This document shows positions 21,982-26,683 of a DNA stretch of 26,683 nt, in pieces. The number at the start of each line of letters is the position of its first letter. Position 1 is the stretch's first letter. Under the pieces are notes generated by a model. The model was not told the origin of the DNA and made no database searches. It worked only from the letters and a program-made list of their open reading frames with translations. Position numbers and translations under genes: made by a program. The DNA is from Scatosoma sp045537295 (GTDB taxonomy: Bacteria; Bacillota; Clostridia; Christensenellales; Borkfalkiaceae): the NCBI GenBank assembly GCA_045537295.1, contig JAZSPG010000058.1:1-26683 (forward strand), written 5' to 3'.

Positions 21982-22485
21982 ATGTTTAATATCGTTTTAG
22001 TCGAACCCGAAATACCGCAAAACGCAGGCAATATTGCACGCACCTGCGCCGCGACGGGAACGAGATTGCATATGATTCGCCCGCTCGGGTTTGAGGTCAC
22101 CGATAAATACTTAAAGCGTGCGGGGCTGGATTACTGGCATTTGGTAGAAATTTGTTATTACGACAGCTTTGACGAGCTAAAAGCCAAATACCAAGACGCA
22201 CGGTTTTTCTTTTTTACCACCAAAGGCAGACACAGACACAGCGACGTAACCTTCCAAGACGGCGACTTTTTGGTGTTCGGTAAGGAAACCAAGGGTTTAC
22301 CTGAGGAACTTTTAATGCAACACGAGGAAAGCTGTTTGCGAATCCCGATGTTTAGCGAGGCGCGGTCGTTGAATTTGAGCAACTCGGTAGCGGTGGCGCT
22401 GTACGAGGCGTTGCGCCAAAACGATTACCCAAATTTATTAGAAGAGGGCGAATTGCACCGTCATAAGTGGGAAGATATACAATAA
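21982..22485 (+). CDS. trmL: tRNA (cytidine/uridine-34 2'-O)-methyltransferase TrmL
   Basis: SPOUT-family methyltransferase that 2'-O-methylates the wobble base of tRNA-Leu isoacceptors. 167 aa from the ATG at 21982, preceded by AAGGAG at 8-nt spacing; the ATG at 21961 sits at the transcription start and precedes that site. The N-terminus MFNIVLVEPEIPQNAGNIAR is typical. The trefoil-knot motifs are 'VFGKETKGLPEELL' and 'RIPMFSEARSLNLSNSVAVA', followed by a helix ending ALYEALRQ. Complete. spoIIR follows 64 nt downstream in the same direction. Confidence 0.95.
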   Translation: MFNIVLVEPEIPQNAGNIARTCAATGTRLHMIRPLGFEVTDKYLKRAGLDYWHLVEICYYDSFDELKAKYQDARFFFFTTKGRHRHSDVTFQDGDFLVFGKETKGLPEELLMQHEESCLRIPMFSEARSLNLSNSVAVALYEALRQNDYPNLLEEGELHRHKWEDIQ

Positions 22486-22549
22486 CCGCGTATAAATTCA
22501 TAAAATTTTGTCAATAACTTTCGTGATACAACACGGAGGTTATTTTTTT

Positions 22550-23125
22550 ATGAAAAGAGTTTGCATAATTTTTTTATTGTCAATCATAATAAGTTTAACG
22601 GCACTCGGTTTTTCGGGCGTTTTCACTATGAACGCAAATACCAACGCTACGGCGGACTTGCAAACCGCGCAAACCGCACAAAACGCGCAGTATTTACGAA
22701 TGCATATCCGCGCAGATTCCAACGCGGACGAGGCACAGGCGGTAAAATACGCGGTACGCGATAAAATCGTGGAATACCTCACGCCCCTCGTAGCTGGTTA
22801 CGCTACGCAAAGTGAGGCGGTGGCGGGCGTTAAAGAGAATTTAGACGGAATAAAAAGAGTTGCCGACGACGCTTTGCGGGCAAACGGTTATGCGTATAGC
22901 GCAAGGGCGAGCGTAAAACGCGAATATTTCCCGACCCGCGTTTACGAGGGTTATACGCTTTCCGCAGGTGAGTATACCGCGCTTATCGTGGAACTCGGCG
23001 CAGGGCTTGGGGATAACTGGTGGTGCGTAATCTACCCGCCTCTTTGCTTTACCGCACCAGCGGGCAAGAATATCGTGTATAAAAGTAAAATTTTAGAGAT
23101 AATACGGCGCTGGAAAAACGCCTGA
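22550..23125 (+). CDS. spoIIR: Stage II sporulation protein R
   Basis: Forespore-secreted signal that activates SpoIIGA processing of pro-sigma-E in the mother cell. 191 aa from the ATG at 22550 (GGAGG at 10-nt spacing); the longer frame from 22508 lacks a site. Signal peptide (MKRVCIIFLLSIIISLTAL) lies at about 1-25. Conserved motifs are LRMHIRADSN, AVRDKIVEYL and the C-terminal 'GAGLGDNWWCVIYPPLC' signature. Sigma-F normally drives it. A GTATA (22490) with a partial sigma-F-like -10 near 22510 is present but not convincing. The gene places the organism among endospore formers. Confidence 0.96.
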   Translation: MKRVCIIFLLSIIISLTALGFSGVFTMNANTNATADLQTAQTAQNAQYLRMHIRADSNADEAQAVKYAVRDKIVEYLTPLVAGYATQSEAVAGVKENLDGIKRVADDALRANGYAYSARASVKREYFPTRVYEGYTLSAGEYTALIVELGAGLGDNWWCVIYPPLCFTAPAGKNIVYKSKILEIIRRWKNA

Positions 23126-23194
23126 TTTTCTTAAAAGCAAGGGGGTAAGTACGCGTTGAACGGTAGTTTGCTTTTACATACAGGAGGAAAGAGT

Positions 23195-23941
23195 ATGAAA
23201 AAGTCAATCAAAAAAGGGATATGCGTAATCGGCGCGGTACTCGCGTTAGGCGTGCCGGGTTCGGTAATCGCAAAAGCGCACGCGCAAAGCGAGAAAGCGC
23301 AAACGGCGTTGGAAAGCGTTTTGTTGCCCGTCGCCGTACTCAAAACGGGTTCGCGCGGTAGCGAAGTTAAGGAAGTGCAACGCCGATTAAAGCTTTGGGG
23401 TTATTATAACGGTAGCGTAGACGGCGTGTTCGGCGCGGGTACGAAAAAGGCGGTAATCGCATTTCAGAAAAAGAACGGTCTGACCGCGGACGGCGTGGTG
23501 GGCAAAGCCACTTATAAAGCACTTGGTATGACGGACGCGTACAACGCGTTAAACCAAGCGTCGAATGGCGGTGGACAAAATGGTTTTTCGAGTTCGGAAG
23601 TATATTTGCTGGCGCGTACCATTTACGCGGAGGGCAGAGGCGAGCCGTACACGGGGCAAGTCGCTATCGGCGCGGTGGTATTAAACCGCGTGCGCAGTTC
23701 GCAGTTCCCGAACACCATTTCGGGCGTAGTCTATCAAAAGCACGCGTTTACCGCGGTGTCGGACGGGCAAATCAATCTTACGCCCAACGAAACGGCAATG
23801 CGCGCGGCGCGGGACGCTATCAACGGTTGGGACCCAACCGGCGGAGCGATTTATTATTACAATCCCGCCGTTGCGACGAGCGCTTGGATATTCGATAGGC
23901 AAACGATAACGGTTATCGGTAAGCACGTGTTCGCGATTTAA
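23195..23941 (+). CDS. sleB: Spore cortex-lytic enzyme SleB
   Basis: Lytic transglycosylase that depolymerises spore cortex peptidoglycan at germination. 248 aa from the ATG at 23195, which has AGGAGG upstream; the frame from 23156 is untranslated leader. Signal peptide (KKSIKKGICVIGAVLALG...AHAQ). A peptidoglycan-binding domain at about 50-110 has 'GSRGSEVKEVQRRLKLWGYY' and 'VIAFQKKNGLTADGVVG'. The catalytic Hydrolase_2 domain (about 130-248) has the catalytic Glu146 in TIYAEGRGEPYTGQVAIG and AVVLNRVRSSQFP. Full length. It is followed by ypeB, its usual partner and stabiliser. Confidence 0.96.
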   Translation: MKKSIKKGICVIGAVLALGVPGSVIAKAHAQSEKAQTALESVLLPVAVLKTGSRGSEVKEVQRRLKLWGYYNGSVDGVFGAGTKKAVIAFQKKNGLTADGVVGKATYKALGMTDAYNALNQASNGGGQNGFSSSEVYLLARTIYAEGRGEPYTGQVAIGAVVLNRVRSSQFPNTISGVVYQKHAFTAVSDGQINLTPNETAMRAARDAINGWDPTGGAIYYYNPAVATSAWIFDRQTITVIGKHVFAI

Positions 23942-23977
23942 GCGAAAGGTTATATGGTTCGGTAAAAGGAGAGAATG

Positions 23978-25861
23978 ATGAAAGAGAAAAAGCAAACGGA
24001 AATTGCCACCAACGTTTCGTCAGGAGCGGAAAAGGTGGAAACGATAGAACAAACCGTACAGGAAAACGGTGGTGCAACGCGCGCGGAAACGGTGAAAAAG
24101 ACGGTGAAAAAGCCCGCTAAAAATACGCAAACGAAAAAGGTGGATATTAAGAAAAAGACGGAAAAAGAGAACGCGAACGCCGAAAAACGCGTGCAGGTCG
24201 CTTTGAAAAAGAAAGAGGAAAAAGCGAAAAAAGCGGAAGAACGCGCCAACCTTCGTGCCAAAAGAGCAGAGGAACGCGCGAAACGCGCGAAGATGACGCT
24301 TGCCGAGCGTAAAGCCGAGGCGGAAAAGCGCAAAGCTGAGCGTAAGGCGGTTGCGGAAAAGAGAAGAGCGGAAAGAAAGGCGCGTCAAGAAAAACGGCTC
24401 GCCGAAAGAAAGGCGCGCGCGGAAAAGAGAAAAGCGGAAATGGAGGCTATGCAACGCGAACGCGCACACGCCAAGGCGAACCGTTCGCAAGCAAAATCCA
24501 AGCGCAAAACGCAGAAAAAGGAAAAGCGCGAACACCGCGAACACCGCGAAAAAGGCTACGGCGGTTGGCTTGCTGCGGTCATATCGTTAGGCGCGGTAAC
24601 GCTTGCGCTGACGACGGCGGTAACGCTGGGTGCGATAGAGATGAAAAAAATGAACGATTCGACGATGGCGGGGTATCGCGCGACGACCTACGAAATCGCG
24701 GGGATTATGGAAAACGTGGACAACGATTTAGACAGGGTTCGGCTTTCCACCACGCCCGCGCAACAGGACCGAATTTTGACGGACTTGCTCGTGCAGGCGC
24801 GTTTGGCGGAATTAGACCTTGAAAAAATGCCGATTAGCCCCGAGGCGAACGCGAACGTAACGCGTTTTATCAACCGCGTGGCAATGGAAAGCGAGCGTAT
24901 GCTGGCAAAGCTTAGAAACGGCGAAAAGCTGTCCGAAAAGGATTACGAAATTTTGCAAAAGCTGTACGAAATCAACCATAGCGCAAGAATGCAGGTAAAC
25001 GAATATATCGCGAATATGCAAGAGTGCGATATGATGGAGTTCGTGAAAAAGGGCAAGGGCAAAATGCAAGAGGTTTTAGAGGGTTTAGAAAACTTGACCT
25101 TAGAGGAAAACCGCGCAATGACGGGGGGTATGCCACCTAAAATGGAGGGGGCAGGTATGAAGCGAAACGAGGACGAGGGCAGTCCGTCTAAGTTGGACGC
25201 CAAGGACGCCGAGGCGAGTTGCGGTCGGTATTTTTCGGATTATAAAATCCAAGAATTTCAATGCGTAGGCGAAACGGTGACGCGTGATTATAAGGCGTTT
25301 AACGTGCAGGGCTACGACGAAAACGGTACGGAGCTTTTTGCAGAAATCGATTCTAACAACGGCGCGCTTATCCGCTTTGATTATTTCCAAGCCTGCGAAG
25401 AAAGCACTTTGGATACGGACAACGCAAGAATGATTGCCGAACAGTTTTTGCAAAAGCTTGGTTACGAGGATATGACGGTAGTGCGCTTGCGCGAAAACGG
25501 AACGGATATCGACTTCACTTACGCCTATCAAACGGACGGCGTCGTGTACTATCCCGATTCCGTGCATATTAAAGTGTGTCGTACGCGTGGTTTAGTAACG
25601 GGTTTGGATAGCTCTAAATTTATCAAAAACCACAAAAAACGCGAACAGCCGAGTATTAGCGTAACGCTGGAAAGCGCGCAAAATGCGCTTCGCAAAGGGG
25701 TAGAGGTGCAAGGCTCGCGCGTGGCGGTAATTCAAACGGCGCGTGGCGAACGCGTAGCATATGAGTTCCTTTGTTCGTATATGGACGAGAATTATTTCGT
25801 CTATACCGACGCGAATACGGGTAACGAACTCGCTATCGTCAACTTAAAAAATATCGGTTAA
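23978..25861 (+). CDS. ypeB: Germination protein YpeB with long basic coiled-coil N-terminal extension
   Basis: YpeB is needed for SleB stability in the spore. About 627 aa, against roughly 450 for typical YpeB. The extra approximately 190 residues at the N-terminus are Lys/Arg/Ala/Glu-rich heptad-like repeats (KRAEERAKRAKMTLAERKAE and similar), ending in REHREHREKGYGG before the normal transmembrane anchor (WLAAVISLGAVTLALTTAV, about 196-216). The conserved extracytoplasmic body follows ('NDLDRVRLSTTPAQQDRIL', 'LEKMPISPEANANVTRFINR') with PepSY-like repeats at the C-terminus (ARMIAEQFLQKLGYE, SAQNALRKGVEV). GGAGAG gives better spacing to the ATG at 23978 than to the adjacent 23975. It is 36 nt downstream of sleB, the standard pair. 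Confidence 0.92.
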   Translation: MKEKKQTEIATNVSSGAEKVETIEQTVQENGGATRAETVKKTVKKPAKNTQTKKVDIKKKTEKENANAEKRVQVALKKKEEKAKKAEERANLRAKRAEERAKRAKMTLAERKAEAEKRKAERKAVAEKRRAERKARQEKRLAERKARAEKRKAEMEAMQRERAHAKANRSQAKSKRKTQKKEKREHREHREKGYGGWLAAVISLGAVTLALTTAVTLGAIEMKKMNDSTMAGYRATTYEIAGIMENVDNDLDRVRLSTTPAQQDRILTDLLVQARLAELDLEKMPISPEANANVTRFINRVAMESERMLAKLRNGEKLSEKDYEILQKLYEINHSARMQVNEYIANMQECDMMEFVKKGKGKMQEVLEGLENLTLEENRAMTGGMPPKMEGAGMKRNEDEGSPSKLDAKDAEASCGRYFSDYKIQEFQCVGETVTRDYKAFNVQGYDENGTELFAEIDSNNGALIRFDYFQACEESTLDTDNARMIAEQFLQKLGYEDMTVVRLRENGTDIDFTYAYQTDGVVYYPDSVHIKVCRTRGLVTGLDSSKFIKNHKKREQPSISVTLESAQNALRKGVEVQGSRVAVIQTARGERVAYEFLCSYMDENYFVYTDANTGNELAIVNLKNIG

Positions 25862-25873
25862 TTCGAACGGTAA

Positions 25874-25919
25874 GCCCGCGGAAAAATTTTCCGCGGGCGC
25901 GTTTTCGGCTTTTTTTTGC
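25874..25919 (+). terminator. Terminator of the sleB-ypeB unit
   Basis: GCCCGCGGAAAA and TTTTCCGCGGGC form a near-perfect palindrome (25874-25898), followed by T-rich sequence, including an eight-T run (25911-25918). Confidence 0.85.
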
Positions 25920-25937
25920 TTTTTTTGCAAAAACCCC

Positions 25938-25966
25938 TTGACGTATGGGAAAAAGTATGTTATACT
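25938..25966 (+). promoter_or_regulatory. Sigma-A promoter of the PerR-like gene
   Basis: TTGACG (25938-25943), a 17-bp spacer and TATACT (25961-25966). The -10 region TTATACTATAAT (25960-25971) differs by one base from TTATACTAAAAT (21882-21893) at the rubrerythrin promoter. Confidence 0.75.
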
Positions 25967-26002
25967 ATAATCAAGAATGAATCTTATTAAGAGGTAAAAG
26001 GC

Positions 26003-26395
26003 GTGCAAGAAAGGCAGACCAAACAAAAGCAAATCATATACGAGGCGTTAAAGGCGCTAAATCATCCGACGGCGACGGAGGTATACGGGTATATCCGCGA
26101 GATGCACCCGACGCTTTCGCGAGCGACGGTGTTTCGGGTTTTGGGCGGATTTGCGACGAGCGGGCGAGCGTTGGAACTGCGGACGGCGGGGAGTGAAGTG
26201 CGGTATGATTATAATACTTTCAAGCATTGTCACGGCAGGTGCGTGCATTGCGGGAAGTTAGCGGACGTGACGGCGGAGGGCGAAACGGCGGAAATGAAAG
26301 CGACGGCGTGTGACGGGTTTACGATTGAGGGGTATACGCTGGAATTTTTTGGTATTTGCGAGGAATGTAAAAGGCAGAGCGGAAAAAATTGCTAA
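26003..26395 (+). CDS. perR: Fur family regulator, PerR type
   Basis: 130-aa winged-helix repressor that, in PerR, senses hydrogen peroxide through a regulatory iron site. The HTH region is HPTLSRATVFRVLGGF. The regulatory ligand set is complete: His in NHPTATEV, Asp in RYDYN, His-x-His in KHCHGRC, and Asp in KLADV. An Asp at that last position is typical of PerR, whereas Fur has Glu. The structural zinc site is CVHC plus CEEC. The start is GTG at 26003 with AAGAGG 8 nt upstream. A six-codon ORF (25978-25998) ends just before it and overlaps that site. Likely control over rubrerythrin is inference. Confidence 0.88.
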   Translation: MQERQTKQKQIIYEALKALNHPTATEVYGYIREMHPTLSRATVFRVLGGFATSGRALELRTAGSEVRYDYNTFKHCHGRCVHCGKLADVTAEGETAEMKATACDGFTIEGYTLEFFGICEECKRQSGKNC

Positions 26396-26420
26396 ATTAG
26401 CAAAAGAGCGAGAAAAATAA

Positions 26421-26449
26421 TTGACATTTTCGCCAAAAACGATTATAAT
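26421..26449 (+). promoter_or_regulatory. Consensus sigma-A promoter of tRNA-Gly
   Basis: Perfect TTGACA (26421-26426), a 17-bp spacer and perfect TATAAT (26444-26449), 32 bp before the tRNA. Confidence 0.92.
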
Positions 26450-26481
26450 AAGAAAGCCGTTTGGGAAAAACGGCAAAATAA

Positions 26482-26556
26482 GCAGGTGTCGCCTAGCGGT
26501 ATGGCGGCAGCTTCCCAAGCTGTTCCCGGCGAGTTCGACTCTCGTCACCTGCTCCA
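26482..26556 (+). tRNA. tRNA-Gly (anticodon CCC), CCA encoded
   Basis: Full cloverleaf: acceptor GCAGGTG/CACCTGC, D arm GCC...GGC, anticodon stem GCAGC/GCTGT with loop TTCCCAA giving anticodon CCC, variable TCCCG, T arm GCGAG/CTCGT with loop TTCGACT, discriminator T, and encoded CCA at 26554-26556. It decodes GGG. Single-gene unit with its own promoter and terminator. Confidence 0.95.
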
Positions 26557-26562
26557 ACTAAG

Positions 26563-26615
26563 CACACTTCCACGACCTTGACTTGTAAGGTATATGGAAG
26601 TGTGTTTTGCTTTTT
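26563..26615 (+). terminator. Terminator after tRNA-Gly
   Basis: ACACTTCCA pairs with TGGAAGTGT, with an inner ACCTT/AAGGT stem, followed by TTTTGCTTTTT. Strong, and directly after the tRNA 3' end. Confidence 0.85.
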
Positions 26616-26647
26616 ATCCCCGTTGTTCCCTGTTGTATTAGTGGTAG

Positions 26648-26683
26648 CCCGAAACACGATATGGTTTCTTACTGTGTTTCGGG
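26648..26683. terminator. Perfect 10-bp hairpin at the right edge
   Basis: CCCGAAACAC and GTGTTTCGGG enclose a 16-nt loop and end exactly at the window boundary. The flanking T-run, if any, is outside the window, so direction is unknown. Probably a terminator of the neighbouring unit. Confidence 0.5.

Noticed and set aside
22490..22520. Sigma-F-like promoter before spoIIR
   Set aside because: GTATA with 15-bp spacing to GTCAATAACT is only a partial match; recorded as a possibility, not annotated.
23145..23187. Sigma-G-like promoter (TGAAC...CATACA) before sleB
   Set aside because: The putative -10 abuts the ribosome binding site, so a transcript from it would lack that site.
24020..24544. 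174-aa Phe/Leu/Arg-rich minus-strand frame
   Set aside because: It mirrors the Lys/Arg/Ala extension of ypeB and has no independent support.
25978..25998. Six-codon upstream ORF (MNLIKR) before perR
   Set aside because: It overlaps the perR ribosome binding site but is too short to distinguish from chance.
1..26683. CRISPR array, insertion sequence, prophage or att site
   Set aside because: No regularly spaced repeats, transposase or integrase reading frames were seen, and there is no duplicated tRNA 3' end beside tRNA-Gly within the window.

Overview
The window comes from the chromosome of an endospore-forming, Gram-positive-type member of the Bacillota, most likely an uncultured gut-type clostridium. 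The evidence is a spoIIR, sleB and ypeB sporulation/germination run, a PerR-type Fur regulator, rubrerythrin, near-consensus sigma-A promoters (TTGACA-N17-TATAAT type) before most transcription units, strong AGGAGG ribosome binding sites, and hairpin-plus-T-run terminators. Coding regions are moderately GC-rich with many GCG and CGC codons, while intergenic DNA is very AT-rich. I cannot assign a genus from sequence alone.

Layout, left to right. (1) 1-676 (-): 5' part of gap (GAPDH), divergent from a DUF898-like membrane protein with a Met/Pro/Gln-rich tail (930-1478). (2) 1725-3203: MATE-family efflux transporter. (3) 3335-6448: an M81 (MlrC-like) metallopeptidase, an M24 'pita-bread' protein that has lost canonical metal ligands (creatinase-like), and an ASRT-family (sensory rhodopsin transducer fold) protein. 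The last two are separated by a 123-nt near-palindromic hairpin. (4) 6777-8768: ftsH from a TTG start, followed by a ParB-like protein with no recognisable CTP-binding motif (8825-9664). (5) 9823-10761 (-): fructose-bisphosphate aldolase, which shares an identical 17-nt ribosome-binding region with gap. (6) 10973-16057: a four-gene operon made of a membrane protein with Rossmann/RCK-like domains and a C-terminal RyR-like motif, a two-module AAA+ ATPase (first module dead, second CbbX/SpoVK-like), and two tandem YbjN-like paralogues. This is the best candidate here for an undescribed system. (7) 16387-17248: rplM-rpsI with a structured leader. (8) 17407-17625 (-): a small protein missed by long-ORF criteria because of its GTG start, divergent from a large lipoprotein with a C-terminal transmembrane helix (17805-20156). 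(9) 20328-20798: zinc-ribbon protein with a poly-aspartate tail. (10) 21818-20896 (-): rubrerythrin followed by two tiny overlapping genes (45 and 49 aa). (11) 21982-25861: trmL, spoIIR, sleB and ypeB, with ypeB carrying a roughly 190-residue basic coiled-coil N-terminal extension. (12) 26003-26395: PerR-like regulator, then tRNA-Gly(CCC) at 26482-26556 and hairpins to the window end.

How the genes relate. gap and fba are central glycolysis genes on the same strand with matching translation-initiation regions. spoIIR, sleB and ypeB cover forespore-to-mother-cell signalling and cortex hydrolysis. Rubrerythrin and PerR belong to the peroxide response. The 10973-16057 operon combines a membrane sensor-like subunit, a remodelling ATPase and two small adaptor/chaperone-like proteins, which suggests one membrane-associated remodelling complex; that role is inference. 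No insertion sequence, prophage, CRISPR array or rRNA is visible.
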